A stretch of DNA of 64,000 bases, taken from NCBI GenBank assembly GCA_035274845.1, contig DATENU010000011.1, forward strand, positions 1 to 64,000. Reading direction: 5' to 3'. The stretch is from Chthoniobacterales bacterium. GTDB lineage: Bacteria; Verrucomicrobiota; Verrucomicrobiia; Chthoniobacterales; UBA10450. Below the pieces are notes generated by a model, which worked only from the letters and a program-made list of their open reading frames with translations, did no database searches and was not told where the DNA came from. Below, piece after piece: positions 34,572 through 44,230 of this stretch; position 1 is the first letter of the stretch; each line of letters opens with the position of its first letter. The translations under genes were made by a program, and so were the position numbers.

Positions 34572-35936
34572 ATGAGTCAAGCAACTCCTCTTTCTTCTTT
34601 TGCCCGCAGAGTGGCCCTCGCTCTTCTTGTTCCACTGCTCAGCGCGGCTCCTATTGCGCTTTCTCAGGATGCCATTCGGCCTTCCCTCGCCGGTGAGGCG
34701 GCTGCCGAAGCACGCCGTCAGTCCATCGACCACATTCCTTACAATCTTCAGCTCGGCCCCATTAAGTTCCGCTTGAGCGCGACTTTGGGTCTCGAATACA
34801 ACGACAATATCAATCTGGCCGAAGATGGCTCGGTCCTCGTCGCCACGCCCTTCGGCACCACCGTGCTGACGACTTCGCCGCAGAGCGACTTCATTCTGCG
34901 TCCTCAGGTCAACATCAACGCTCTGTGGCCGATCACGCAGTTGAATACCCTCAAATTCGATATTGGGATCGGTCATGCGTTTTACCTCGACCACTCGAAC
35001 TACGACACCAATAGCATCCTCCTGACGCCAGGCTCACAGCTCGCCTTCGATATTTTTGTGGGCGATTTCCGGATCAACATCCACGACCGATTTTCGCTGG
35101 AGCAGGATCCAGTCTCCGAAATCGCTCTGAGCAACGTTGCCGATTACGGCCGGTTCCAAAACAGCGCGGGCATCGCCGTCCTGTGGGATCTGAACCAGGC
35201 GGTGGTCACCCTGGGGTATGATCACTACAATTTTATCGCCACCAACGATCTCTTCGAATACCTGGATCGGAACGCCGATATCCTCTCGGCCTCGATCGGC
35301 TACACCCCAACCGCGACCATGACCGTTGGGCTTGAGGGCTCGATCGTCAATACCTACTACGACCAGACTGTCCTGAATGATTCGCTCACCTACAGCATCG
35401 GTGCGTTCATGGAGACCCAGCTGACGAGTTATCTGAGATTGCGCGTTGCAGGGGGCTATCAACAGATCGATTTCGACATGGGGGGCCTGGTCAACGACCC
35501 GCAGGACCTTAACGATTACTATGCGAACGCTCTGCTCTCGCATCGCGTCAACTCCGTGCTGACGCATAATCTTTCCGTAGGCCACGAGACGCAGCTGGGC
35601 GTGAACTCAAATTATGTGAAGCTGAATTATGTTCGCCACACTGCGACCTGGAATATTTTGTATCACACGCTTCTTTCGACGGAACTGTTTTACGAGGATG
35701 CGGACGAATCTGGCGGCAACGGGACGTTGTTCACGCCGATACCGGGCATCCCAAACATCAATCCTTTTGTTTCCGAGCACATTCATCGCTACGGGGGCGC
35801 GCTCTCGCTGGGATATCAGCTGACTCCTCACGTCACGCTCGGGCTTCGCTATCAATACACTCAGAAAGATTCGGATCAGCCGTTACGCGATTACAGGCAG
35901 AATCGCGTCGCGCTGGACGGGACCTACAGCTTCTAA
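34572..35936 (+). CDS. Outer-membrane beta-barrel protein of the EPS cluster
   Basis: 454 aa from ATG 34572, with a signal peptide (RRVALALLVPLLSAAPIALSQ). The mature part alternates short amphipathic strands with aromatic girdles (ATLGLEYNDNINLAEDG, LRLRVAGGYQQIDFDMGG, GLRYQYTQKDSD) and ends with an aromatic residue (LDGTYSF), typical of an outer-membrane barrel of about 16-20 strands. Proteins of this kind are encoded in many exosortase-linked EPS loci and may help polymer export. It is the first gene of the cluster; the Wza-like gene follows after 21 bp. Confidence 0.75.
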   Translation: MSQATPLSSFARRVALALLVPLLSAAPIALSQDAIRPSLAGEAAAEARRQSIDHIPYNLQLGPIKFRLSATLGLEYNDNINLAEDGSVLVATPFGTTVLTTSPQSDFILRPQVNINALWPITQLNTLKFDIGIGHAFYLDHSNYDTNSILLTPGSQLAFDIFVGDFRINIHDRFSLEQDPVSEIALSNVADYGRFQNSAGIAVLWDLNQAVVTLGYDHYNFIATNDLFEYLDRNADILSASIGYTPTATMTVGLEGSIVNTYYDQTVLNDSLTYSIGAFMETQLTSYLRLRVAGGYQQIDFDMGGLVNDPQDLNDYYANALLSHRVNSVLTHNLSVGHETQLGVNSNYVKLNYVRHTATWNILYHTLLSTELFYEDADESGGNGTLFTPIPGIPNINPFVSEHIHRYGGALSLGYQLTPHVTLGLRYQYTQKDSDQPLRDYRQNRVALDGTYSF

Positions 35937-35957
35937 CAAGGAGACAATTGCAATTTC

Positions 35958-36635
35958 ATGAGAATCTGGGCTTTTACATTCCTCGCCGCTGCCTCGATCG
36001 CGGGGCCGTTGCCGCTCCTGGCGCAGGAATCCAGCCCGGTGCCTTCGATTCCGAAAGCTACTTCGGTCGAGCCGCCCACTACGAGCACGGTCATGCGAAC
36101 CAATTCCATGACGGTGCTCGACGAGAAAAAGCGTCTCGGGGCTAACGACTACGTCAGCTTCCGCGTTGTCGAAGACCGCGACAACGAATCACAGCATTTG
36201 CGCGTTAACGATAATGGGGAACTGGAAGTTCCCTACATCGGCCTCGTTCCCGCCTCTGGGAAGAGCTGCAAGGAACTGGCCTATAATGTGAAGGCCGCTC
36301 TCGAGCGGGAATATTATTATCACGCGACCGTGATCATTGCCGTAGACCGGGTCAGCGAAAAATCTCGCGGCAAGATTTACGTCTACGGTTCGGTGAAGGG
36401 ACAGGGGCCGCAGGAAATCCCGCCCGATGAAACCTATACGGTCAGCAAAGCTATCATTCGCGCCGGTGGTTTCGGCGATTTCGCCGACAAGAAGAAAATC
36501 AAGCTGACCCGGAAAAACGGAGAGACCGTCGTTATCAATTTGAAACGCGTGATCGAGGAAGGACACACCGACGAAGATGTGACCGTGGGGCCCGATGACC
36601 AGATCTACGTTCCGCAGAGGCTGGTGAATTTCTAA
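35958..36635 (+). CDS. Polysaccharide export protein (Wza/OPX family, short form)
   Basis: 225 aa from ATG 35958, with an N-terminal signal (FTFLAAASIAGPLPLLAQ). A Poly_export domain follows (LGANDYVSFRVVEDRD, NDNGELEVPYIGLVPASGKSCKEL) and one SLBB-like domain (KIYVYGSVKGQGPQEIPPDETYTVSKAIIRAGG). These proteins form or complete the channel that carries capsule or EPS chains through the periplasm and outer membrane. It is shorter than E. coli Wza and lacks an obvious lipobox Cys and the C-terminal helix, so the neighbouring barrel may provide the outer-membrane pore. The Wzc-like gene follows after two bases. Confidence 0.87.
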   Translation: MRIWAFTFLAAASIAGPLPLLAQESSPVPSIPKATSVEPPTTSTVMRTNSMTVLDEKKRLGANDYVSFRVVEDRDNESQHLRVNDNGELEVPYIGLVPASGKSCKELAYNVKAALEREYYYHATVIIAVDRVSEKSRGKIYVYGSVKGQGPQEIPPDETYTVSKAIIRAGGFGDFADKKKIKLTRKNGETVVINLKRVIEEGHTDEDVTVGPDDQIYVPQRLVNF

Positions 36636-36637
36636 TC

Positions 36638-38803
36638 ATGCCAGCACCCGCCGCCACCGACCGTCCCGCCTCCGCCCCATGGAGCACAGCGCTCATTACG
36701 CGCCTCCATCGTTACAAAGCGCTCCTGCAGCGTCGTTGGTGGATCCCAGTTTTGACCATTTGCCTCGGGCTTTTTGTCCAGGCCTGGCTCATCTATCAAA
36801 CGCCGCCCTCCTTTGAGTCGCGCAGCAAAATGATGCTGGCGGGCAAGATGAACATCTCCCAGGGCGCGGTTTACAGCGAAGACACCGTCAATTTTTTCGG
36901 GACCCAAATTCAACTCATGCAGAGCGCCGAAGTTCGTCGCAGTGCGGAATCGCTGGTCCGTTCCACCCATCCGGAAATGCAACCGGTGGTGGTTGACATC
37001 ACCGTCGCGCAAAAGCCGCGCACCTCGATTTTCGATTTGATCGCCATTGGGACCACGCCGGACTACACCCAGGCCTATTTGAACGCCCTCATGCAGAAGT
37101 ATGTGGATTTCAAAAAAGGCATGCGCGAAAACCAGGGCTCCACGGTCACGACCGCGATCACCGAGCAACTGATTCAAGTAGAAAAGGATTTGCGGGCCAG
37201 TGAGGACGAAATGCTCGATTTCCAGAAGCAAAACAACATTGGGTTCATCCAGGAAGAGGGCAACAGTGCGGCCCAATACCTGGTCCGGCTTAACCAGCAA
37301 TACGCCCAGCTCAAGACCGAATACGATCTGCTCAGCCTCCTCGATCTCGACCAGAATCTGGACCGCACCCAGGGCAGGACGGATAGCAATCCTGCGACAA
37401 ATCCCGCTCCGCCTTCCGACGATCGGCCTCCGGGACTGGCATTCTCCGATGTGGGGCCGGAGGCAGATTACCTCAAGGCGAAGCAAAATGTTCAGTTGCT
37501 GAAGGCCGAGCGTGAAACGCTGTCAAAAGATCTGCGGCCCAAGCACCCCAAAATCATCAAGCTCAATGACGAGATCACCAAGCAGGAGAAGCTGATCGAT
37601 TTGTTTCGCCAGGACACGGTGGAAAAACTCGAGACCCGCCGGAAGTCCATCGGCAAGCAAATGGAAAACCTGCAGGTGAATATCAAAGAGTGGGAGAACA
37701 AGGCGCTCGATCTCAGCCAGCGATTGGCGCAGTTCAATCGCATTAAAGGAAAAGCCGAGCGCTTAAAAACCCTCTACGATCGGCTCACCAACAATCTCAA
37801 GGACATCAACGTGTCCCAAAGCGTGGACAGTGCCGACCAGATCTCCATCATGGAAATGGCGTCGCCGCCTCTTTCCGTCCGGCCCGGCTTGTTCAAGAGT
37901 CTCCTGATCGGGTTAGGCTGTGGAGCGCTCGCCGGTATCGGCATCCTGCTCCTGCTCGATCGGATCGACGACCGGATGGCTTCGTTTGGTGAATTCCAGC
38001 ACCAATTCTCCGAGAATGTTCTGGGGCAAATCCCCAAGGAAAAAACCAAGGGTCGCGTCACCCTTCTTCAACCCGACGATGCCCGCCACGTTTTCGCCGA
38101 ATCGTATCGGAACATTCGCTCCTCCATTTTCTTTATGCCCTACGAGGGGCCACGGCCGAAGACCATGCTCGTCACCAGTTCGGTGCCTAATGAAGGCAAA
38201 TCGACGATCTCTTCTAACCTCGCGATTACGATGGCTCTCTCCGGAGCGCGGACCCTGCTTATCGACGGCGATCTTCGTCGCGGCGCCTTGCGCGAATCGT
38301 TCGGGGTCTCATCGAAAATAGGCTTCTCAGAAGTTCTGAAGCAGGAAGTGAATTGGCAGGAAGTAGTCGTTCCGACGTCATATCCGAACCTGTTTCTACT
38401 CCCGCGCGGCAAGACGCTGGGCCAGCCGAGCGAACACCTCCTTCGCGAATCGACTGATGCTCTTCTTCGTGAGATGTACAATCATTACGATTACATCATC
38501 ATCGATAGCTCGCCGGTTCTCGCGGCAGACGATTCCACCAGCCTTGCGCCGAAGATCGATGCGACCCTCTTTGTTATCCGTCTCTCCTACACCTCGGCGC
38601 GTCTCACCCGGAAATCGCTTGAGTTGCTGTACAATCGGCAGGTCAATGTCCCGGGCGTTATCCTCAACTACGTCGATACTTCGCTGCCGGAATATTATTA
38701 CTACCAATATTCGGAGTACTACAACACGCCGGCGCCAATTGAAGAGCACGACGAAGTTGCGGCCTCGCATCGGCATCAGCCCCGGCAGATTCAGTCCTCG
38801 TAG
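36638..38803 (+). CDS. Polysaccharide co-polymerase with tyrosine autokinase domain (Wzc-type)
   Basis: 721 aa. The N-terminal Wzz domain starts with a membrane helix (WWIPVLTICLGLFVQAWLIY) and ends with a second one near residue 425 (LLIGLGCGALAGIGILLLLD), bracketing a long coiled-coil periplasmic part. The cytoplasmic BY-kinase follows: Walker A VPNEGKSTISSN (Lys521), Walker A' LLIDGDLRRG, Walker B YIIIDSSPVL, and a C-terminal tyrosine cluster (YYYYQYSEYY) as autophosphorylation sites. It controls chain length and drives polymerisation/export by cycling phosphorylation; a partner phosphatase is not seen in the window. Confidence 0.92.
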   Translation: MPAPAATDRPASAPWSTALITRLHRYKALLQRRWWIPVLTICLGLFVQAWLIYQTPPSFESRSKMMLAGKMNISQGAVYSEDTVNFFGTQIQLMQSAEVRRSAESLVRSTHPEMQPVVVDITVAQKPRTSIFDLIAIGTTPDYTQAYLNALMQKYVDFKKGMRENQGSTVTTAITEQLIQVEKDLRASEDEMLDFQKQNNIGFIQEEGNSAAQYLVRLNQQYAQLKTEYDLLSLLDLDQNLDRTQGRTDSNPATNPAPPSDDRPPGLAFSDVGPEADYLKAKQNVQLLKAERETLSKDLRPKHPKIIKLNDEITKQEKLIDLFRQDTVEKLETRRKSIGKQMENLQVNIKEWENKALDLSQRLAQFNRIKGKAERLKTLYDRLTNNLKDINVSQSVDSADQISIMEMASPPLSVRPGLFKSLLIGLGCGALAGIGILLLLDRIDDRMASFGEFQHQFSENVLGQIPKEKTKGRVTLLQPDDARHVFAESYRNIRSSIFFMPYEGPRPKTMLVTSSVPNEGKSTISSNLAITMALSGARTLLIDGDLRRGALRESFGVSSKIGFSEVLKQEVNWQEVVVPTSYPNLFLLPRGKTLGQPSEHLLRESTDALLREMYNHYDYIIIDSSPVLAADDSTSLAPKIDATLFVIRLSYTSARLTRKSLELLYNRQVNVPGVILNYVDTSLPEYYYYQYSEYYNTPAPIEEHDEVAASHRHQPRQIQSS

Positions 38804-38863
38804 CGCGCTCCTCAGTTTTCGGGCCGTGACTTCGGATCGCTCGGCCCGTCGCGAAATCAACCG

Positions 38864-40183
38864 ATGAGCTTCTTCGGCCCGATTTCGCCACCCGTCCTCA
38901 ACGAAGCTTCGACTCCCCTGATCAGGCGTGCTCTCCATCGCGCTCGAGTTGTCGGCAATTTTGCCTTCGTCCAGGGGGTGGTGCAGCTGATTAGCTTTCT
39001 CAGCGGCATTTTGGTTATCCGGCATCTCGACCAGCGAGAATACGGTTACTTCACCATTGCGAATACGATGCAGGGCACGCTTAACGTCCTGGCGGATATC
39101 GGCATTAGTATTGGACTCATTTCTATTGGCGGACGCGTCTGGCAGGATCGGCAGCGTTTCGGCCAGCTCGTAAACACCGCCCTCGGTCTTCGGCGCAAAC
39201 TTGGCGCCGCTGTGGCCATTGTTGTGACGCCGATTCTCTATTTCATGCTCGTGAAGAACGGGGCTTCCGTGAGCTATGCCGGAATGCTGATCGCTGTGGT
39301 TCTCGCCGGGCTCGCGGTTCAACTCTTGATCGGCGTATTTAGCGTAGTTCCCCGCCTCCGGTCCGACATCAGCCGAATTCAGACGATCGACATCACGGGC
39401 GCCGTGGCGCGTTTGCTTGCCCTGCTGCTCCTGATGTTTTTGTTTCTCAACGGCGCCATTGCGCTGGTTATCGGCTCTGCCACGTTGCTTCTCCAGTATT
39501 GGATGCTGCGAAAGTATGTTGCCGGAGTCGTTGATCTCTCCGCTCCAGAAAACCCGGAAGACCGGGCGGCGATGCGCGGCTTCATTCGAAGCCAGGCCGC
39601 GAACGCCATTTTCTTCTGTCTTCAGGGCCAAATTACGGTCTTTCTCATCAGCTTTTTCGGCCGGGCCGTCAGCTCGGTCGCAGAGGTTGGCGCGCTTGGC
39701 CGGCTGGCTATGATCTTTGCCGTTCTCAGCCATCTCCTTGCGAATGTCTTTGCGCCTGCTTTCGCGCGTTGCCAGAGCCTGAGAAAACTTCGCTGGCAAT
39801 ATGCAGCCATCGTTGGCTGCGTCGTGTGTTTCAGCCTTGTCATCCTGGCCGCGGCCGCGTTTTTTCCCCGCCAGTTTCTTTTCGTCCTGGGCAACAAATA
39901 CGCTCACCTCGAGCGCGAGTCAGTGCTCATGGTCGGCGGCGCGGTTATCTCTGCCTTGGCCGGAACTCTCTGGTCGTTGAACGCGGCAAAGGCATGGGTC
40001 GCCGGATCCTGGCTTTACATTCCTCTCACCCTCGCGACCCAGCTGGCGATGATTCCTTCCACGGATTTCTCCAGCGTCATGGGCGTGCTCAAGTTCAACC
40101 TTGTCTCCGCGATTCCGAGTTTGGTGCTCAATCTCATTCTGAGCTATCGCGGTTTCCGGAACTGGCGTCCCGCAGCCGGCTGA
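38864..40183 (+). CDS. Polysaccharide flippase (Wzx-like, MOP superfamily)
   Basis: 439 aa with about twelve hydrophobic segments. FVQGVVQLISFLSGILVIRHLDQREYG at the N-terminus is the typical start of PST-family flippases (short loop with RxLxxxEYG after helix one). It would move undecaprenyl-diphosphate-linked repeat units to the periplasmic side. It lies 60 bp after the Wzc-like gene and four before the next glycosyltransferase, so the order export-kinase-flippase-glycosyltransferases fits a Wzx/Wzy pathway. Confidence 0.82.
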   Translation: MSFFGPISPPVLNEASTPLIRRALHRARVVGNFAFVQGVVQLISFLSGILVIRHLDQREYGYFTIANTMQGTLNVLADIGISIGLISIGGRVWQDRQRFGQLVNTALGLRRKLGAAVAIVVTPILYFMLVKNGASVSYAGMLIAVVLAGLAVQLLIGVFSVVPRLRSDISRIQTIDITGAVARLLALLLLMFLFLNGAIALVIGSATLLLQYWMLRKYVAGVVDLSAPENPEDRAAMRGFIRSQAANAIFFCLQGQITVFLISFFGRAVSSVAEVGALGRLAMIFAVLSHLLANVFAPAFARCQSLRKLRWQYAAIVGCVVCFSLVILAAAAFFPRQFLFVLGNKYAHLERESVLMVGGAVISALAGTLWSLNAAKAWVAGSWLYIPLTLATQLAMIPSTDFSSVMGVLKFNLVSAIPSLVLNLILSYRGFRNWRPAAG

Positions 40184-40187
40184 GCCA

Positions 40188-41018
40188 ATGCCAAATTACG
40201 GCTACCATCTTGCTCGAGCGAAGGGGAGAGCGATCCGTGCGCTGTATACGGCATTTCTGGGCCGCCTTCCCGAAATTGAATCAACCCGCCCCTTCTCCCT
40301 GGAAGTTTTCTCGTATTCGGGCGAAGCCGCCTTACCGGAACAGGTCGCCTCGATCAGGTCGTTTCTGCGACACGTCGGACAGCCGCCGCATTTCACCGTC
40401 GTGTCGGATGGCACCTATTCAAATGAGAGCAGGCGCGTGCTAAAGGCGATCCATCCTTCAATTACCGTGAGCGATTTCCACGAATGGATCCCGGCTAATC
40501 TTCCAGAGGCGATCTATCCTTATTTGAAAAACCATCCGACGGGCCGGCAGCTCGCTCTTATCATGTCGCTGGCCCGGAATGGACCGGTCTTGTATCTCGA
40601 TTCGGATATCCTGTTTTTCGCGGGAGCGAACGACCTGCACGGCTACGCGAAAGCGACTGGCGTTTCCGCCTTCTACCTGGCCGATTGCCGTTTTTCGGGG
40701 GACGAACGCCTGTTGCGCGATCACGCAGAAGCAAATGATCCGGTCAACACCGGTTTCCTCCTGCTTTTCCAGCCACTCGATTGGTCGCTCAGCGTCCAGC
40801 GATTTTTGGAATTAGACGGCGCGCCGAATTTCTTTACCAATCAAACAATGACTCACCTGACGATGCACGCGAATGGGGCCAGCCCGTTCGATCCTCGAAA
40901 ATATCTCCTGAAGCTCGATGATCAGTTCGTTTACCCGGATCGCCACGTTCATTCGGGAGTCGCGTTGCGCCACTACGTAAACCCGGTTCGCCACAAATTT
41001 TGGACAAGCCTTCTTTGA
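40188..41018 (+). CDS. Glycosyltransferase-like protein (GT-A, possibly GT8-like)
   Basis: 276 aa. The main motif is PVLYLDSDILFF, a D-x-D of a GT-A nucleotide-diphospho-sugar transferase preceded by hydrophobic strand, and DPVNTGFLLLFQP in the place where GT8-like enzymes have the acceptor-loop N-x-G. The family assignment is tentative. It has no membrane segment and overlaps the next gene by four bases if that gene starts at TTG 41015. A role in adding one sugar of the EPS repeat unit is inferred from context. Confidence 0.6.
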   Translation: MPNYGYHLARAKGRAIRALYTAFLGRLPEIESTRPFSLEVFSYSGEAALPEQVASIRSFLRHVGQPPHFTVVSDGTYSNESRRVLKAIHPSITVSDFHEWIPANLPEAIYPYLKNHPTGRQLALIMSLARNGPVLYLDSDILFFAGANDLHGYAKATGVSAFYLADCRFSGDERLLRDHAEANDPVNTGFLLLFQPLDWSLSVQRFLELDGAPNFFTNQTMTHLTMHANGASPFDPRKYLLKLDDQFVYPDRHVHSGVALRHYVNPVRHKFWTSLL

Positions 41019-42244
41019 AGACCGATCCCCCGTTGAATCAGCCGCTTCGTATCCTGGCGATCGTTAATCTTCCCTGGGATCCGCGGTTTGGCGCCGCCCG
41101 CGTTTGGATCGAGCTGGCCGAGGAATGGAGCAGGGCGGGGCATCTCGTGGAGAGATTTTGCCTGACGGATGCCTTTCCGACTCCGGCCTCGTCTAGCGCG
41201 CTGGCCGCGGTTCGCCTGTTTCTCTTTCCGTTTCGAGCCGCCAAATTTGTCCGGCAAAACGCGGACCGTTTCGATGTTATCGATGCGCTCGTGGGCACGC
41301 TCCCGTTCTCGAAAAAGTCGCTCGCCTTTTCCGGCCTGCTCGTCGCCCGCTCAGTCGGCCTCTATTATCTTTACGAAAAGTTCGAGCGCACCGCGGCGAA
41401 ACGCTGGCCGCCGCCCTCAAAAGGAAAGCTGCTCGGACGGCCATTCTACTGGTTCTTCCGTAACCGGGCGCGGTTGGCATCGGACGCGTCCGTTCGCCAT
41501 TGTGACATGATGAATCTGCCGAACTCGGACGAATTGCGTTGTCTCCGGGACGAAATGCGTTCTGCGAAGCCGGCGGCCGTCCAGCCCTACGGCATCACGC
41601 CCATCCGGCAGCAGGCGCTTCTCGCCGCAGCCGCTCCGGCCGACGAACGCTGGCGGAAGAAGAAGGTGGCGTTTATCGGCATGTGGAGCCCGCGAAAAGG
41701 GGCCAGGGATTGGGGAGGGATTATCGAGCGAATTCGCGCCAAACTGCCTGACGCCTGCTTTCTGTTCCTCGGCACCATGATTAACACCCAAAATGTCTGG
41801 AACGACCTCGGATTCGGACCCGTCGATTTTGTCGAGATCGTTCCGCAATTTCAACCGGACGAGCTGCCGCGACTTCTGTCGGATTCCGCGGTCGGCGCGT
41901 TTCCGAGTTACGTCGAGGGGTTTGGATTGGCTGTCGTTGAACAGCTCGCGGCGGGCCTTCCGACGGTGGCCTACGACACTCCCGGACCACGCGACATTCT
42001 AAGAGACAGTCAGCCCAATTCGCTCGTGCCGCCCGGCGATGTAAACCGATTTGGTGCCGCCATCGTCGAAATCTTCGAAAATGGCTTCGAGCGTTATCGG
42101 GAATTGAGCGATCGAAGCGCAAAGGCGGCGCTCCGATTTTCCTGGCCTGAGATCGCTCGCGATACGGCCGAAGAATATCGCAAGCGGCTCGGTGATCTGG
42201 GTTCACGGTCCGGCAACGATCTTTCCCATAATGCCCACGCGTGA
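41015..42244 (+). CDS. Glycosyltransferase, GT4 family
   Basis: 409 aa starting at TTG 41015, which overlaps the upstream stop as TTGA; TTG 41000 is the next upstream choice. GT-B fold: N-terminal ILAIVNLPWDPRFGAARVWIELAEEW (acceptor side), and a C-terminal donor side with VAFIGMWSPRKGARDW and AFPSYVEGFGLAVVEQLAAGLPTVAYD, the E-x7-E nucleotide-sugar signature of GT4. It should add a sugar to a lipid-linked intermediate in the cytoplasm. Donor and linkage cannot be told. Confidence 0.82.
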   Translation: MKTDPPLNQPLRILAIVNLPWDPRFGAARVWIELAEEWSRAGHLVERFCLTDAFPTPASSSALAAVRLFLFPFRAAKFVRQNADRFDVIDALVGTLPFSKKSLAFSGLLVARSVGLYYLYEKFERTAAKRWPPPSKGKLLGRPFYWFFRNRARLASDASVRHCDMMNLPNSDELRCLRDEMRSAKPAAVQPYGITPIRQQALLAAAAPADERWRKKKVAFIGMWSPRKGARDWGGIIERIRAKLPDACFLFLGTMINTQNVWNDLGFGPVDFVEIVPQFQPDELPRLLSDSAVGAFPSYVEGFGLAVVEQLAAGLPTVAYDTPGPRDILRDSQPNSLVPPGDVNRFGAAIVEIFENGFERYRELSDRSAKAALRFSWPEIARDTAEEYRKRLGDLGSRSGNDLSHNAHA

Positions 42245-43337
42245 CACCGTATTGCAGATCGTGCCGCGTTTGCCGGGCACGTTTGACGGGGTGGGCGATC
42301 ACGCCCTCAATCTCGCGAAAGCGTTAAGCGCGAATCACGGAATCACAACTACTTTTCTCGTGGCGGAGAAAACCGCTGTTGAATCCAAGGAAGGTTACGC
42401 CGTCATCTCCGGGATCGATAGCAACTCCCCGGTGGAATTGGCGCGGAAATACGCGCACGTGATTTTACATTACGTGAACTATGGCTATCAGCCCCGGGGC
42501 GTTCCCTTCAAGTTGCGGAGCTTCGTGCGGAAACTGCGAGGAGAATTGGGCGGTCGCTGGGTGACGACGTTCCACGAGATCTATGCTTCAGGTCCCCCCT
42601 GGAAAAGCGCATTCTGGCTCCGACCCTTCCAGGTAAAGATCGCACGCGACCTCATTGACGCTTCTACTGCCTGTGTCGTTAGCAATGCCCCAATTGAAAA
42701 AGTGATTCATGCTTACGACGCCGAAAAGAAAGTTTATCTCCTTCCGATCATGTCGAATTTTGGCGAACCGGACCTCGATGATTTCGAGGCCGCCTCGCCG
42801 GCCCGGTGGGTGATTTGCGGCGGAACCGCGTTGATCGCCCGATCGCTGGGATGGTTTGAGGAAATGCAGGCACTGATCCCGAAAAGCTTCGCCCCGGAAC
42901 AATTGGAGATTGTGGGCGGCCGCGAAGATATTTCCATCCGCACCACCCTGGAGAGATTGAGCCGCGGCCAACCCGGTTTGTCGTGCCAATACTATCCCGA
43001 GATCGCTCCCCAAGCCGCGTCGGAGATTCTCAGGCGCTCGTGTTTTGCTTTGCTCGATTATTTTGGCGCGGGCAAGGTCTGGCCCGGGATGGTTCTTAAG
43101 TCGAGCGTATTTGCGGGGCTCTGCGCGCACGGGATCGTGCCGATTTTGTCTCACCAGGAAAAAGCCATTTCAATTAACGGCGATCCATTGCCGGGGCCCT
43201 ATTACCTGACGCCGGGGGCAACGAGCTTTCCGGCGCCCGAGGAATTGCACGAAATTCAGCGAAGGATCTATCGCTGGTATCACGCGCACGCCCATTCTCG
43301 CCGTCTGGCCGAGGCTTACGCGGAGGCGTTGCGATGA
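42231..43337 (+). CDS. Glycosyltransferase-like protein (GT-B)
   Basis: 368 aa from ATG 42231, which overlaps the preceding stop by 14 bases; an upstream in-frame start at 42192 lies in the previous gene. VLQIVPRLPGTFDGVGDHALNLAKAL is a GT4-like N-terminus with the acceptor-binding G-x-G-D-H; the middle has VTTFHEIYASGPPW and VVSNAPIEKVI. The donor half is weakly conserved (LLDYFGAGKVWPGMVLKSSVFAGLC), so the family assignment is less certain. The next gene begins with an ATGA overlap. Confidence 0.65.
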   Translation: MPTRDTVLQIVPRLPGTFDGVGDHALNLAKALSANHGITTTFLVAEKTAVESKEGYAVISGIDSNSPVELARKYAHVILHYVNYGYQPRGVPFKLRSFVRKLRGELGGRWVTTFHEIYASGPPWKSAFWLRPFQVKIARDLIDASTACVVSNAPIEKVIHAYDAEKKVYLLPIMSNFGEPDLDDFEAASPARWVICGGTALIARSLGWFEEMQALIPKSFAPEQLEIVGGREDISIRTTLERLSRGQPGLSCQYYPEIAPQAASEILRRSCFALLDYFGAGKVWPGMVLKSSVFAGLCAHGIVPILSHQEKAISINGDPLPGPYYLTPGATSFPAPEELHEIQRRIYRWYHAHAHSRRLAEAYAEALR

Positions 43338-44230
43338 CTCATTTCTCCGATCTCACCCTGGCCACGACGACCCACAACAACGCTCGGATGTCCGCCGAGA
43401 TGCTGCATTCGTTCGAAACGAATCTGGGCACGGTCGACAAAATTGTGATCGTCGACGATGGCTCGAGCCGGCCCTGCCCGCTCCCGCCGGTAAGCAGCGG
43501 TGTCCGCATGATCCGGATAGAGCCGGCTCACGGCTTTTGCCAGGCCTCCGATATCGCGTTGCGCGCTGTGCGAACCAGATTCGCTCTCCTCGTCGATGCC
43601 GATGTCCTGTTCGAGCCGGGTGATTTCGCCGGAGGTTTCGCGGAATTCCAGCAGGGAAATTGGGCCTGGGCTAATTTCCGGCAGATGAATTTTCAGGGCC
43701 AGCCGCAGGCCGCCTACGAACAGCCATTAATGCCGGCCTGGGTCTTCGCGGCGGGGAACCAGGTCTCTAAGCTGTGGGAGAAGTTTCAGCGCGAGCCAGC
43801 GCCTCTGCCGGGCCAGCGGATCGCGGAGGTGGAAGCGGCCCATTCCAGCTGCACGCTGGTTAATCTGGAAGCATTCCGTGCCGTCGGGGGATTCGACCGC
43901 TGGTATTGGCAATGCCAGTCGGAGATTGATCTCTGTTTGCGTCTGCGAAAAAAAGGCCGTCGCGTCGGCATTGATTTCGGCTATTGCGTAAGACACGAGG
44001 GGGCCGGTGGAAAAGGAGGCGGCGCGCCGCGCGTCCTGGATCTCTATCGGTCACGTCTTCATCTCTATGAGCGCTTTGCCCCCTCATCCCGTTATTACTT
44101 GCGGCCGCTCTTGTTCATCAGGCATTTGCTTGAGGTGGGTTGGTTCGCGCTGGTTGCTCTGTTCAAAAAGGAGCCGAGACTGCAATTGCGCCTCGAAATG
44201 CTGAAAGGAGTTCTGAAGGGTTATCACTGA
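43334..44230 (+). CDS. Glycosyltransferase, GT2 family
   Basis: 298 aa; the start ATG overlaps the preceding stop as ATGA. DLTLATTTHNNARMSAEML begins the GT-A fold, IVIVDDGSSRPCP is the first Asp motif, and FALLVDADVLFEPG the D-x-D that binds metal and nucleotide sugar. NLEAFRAVGGFDRWYWQCQSEIDLCLR is the ED-type acceptor motif. A C-terminal hydrophobic helix (LLEVGWFALVAL) may attach it to the membrane. The next frame starts within its last codons. Confidence 0.82.
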   Translation: MTHFSDLTLATTTHNNARMSAEMLHSFETNLGTVDKIVIVDDGSSRPCPLPPVSSGVRMIRIEPAHGFCQASDIALRAVRTRFALLVDADVLFEPGDFAGGFAEFQQGNWAWANFRQMNFQGQPQAAYEQPLMPAWVFAAGNQVSKLWEKFQREPAPLPGQRIAEVEAAHSSCTLVNLEAFRAVGGFDRWYWQCQSEIDLCLRLRKKGRRVGIDFGYCVRHEGAGGKGGGAPRVLDLYRSRLHLYERFAPSSRYYLRPLLFIRHLLEVGWFALVALFKKEPRLQLRLEMLKGVLKGYH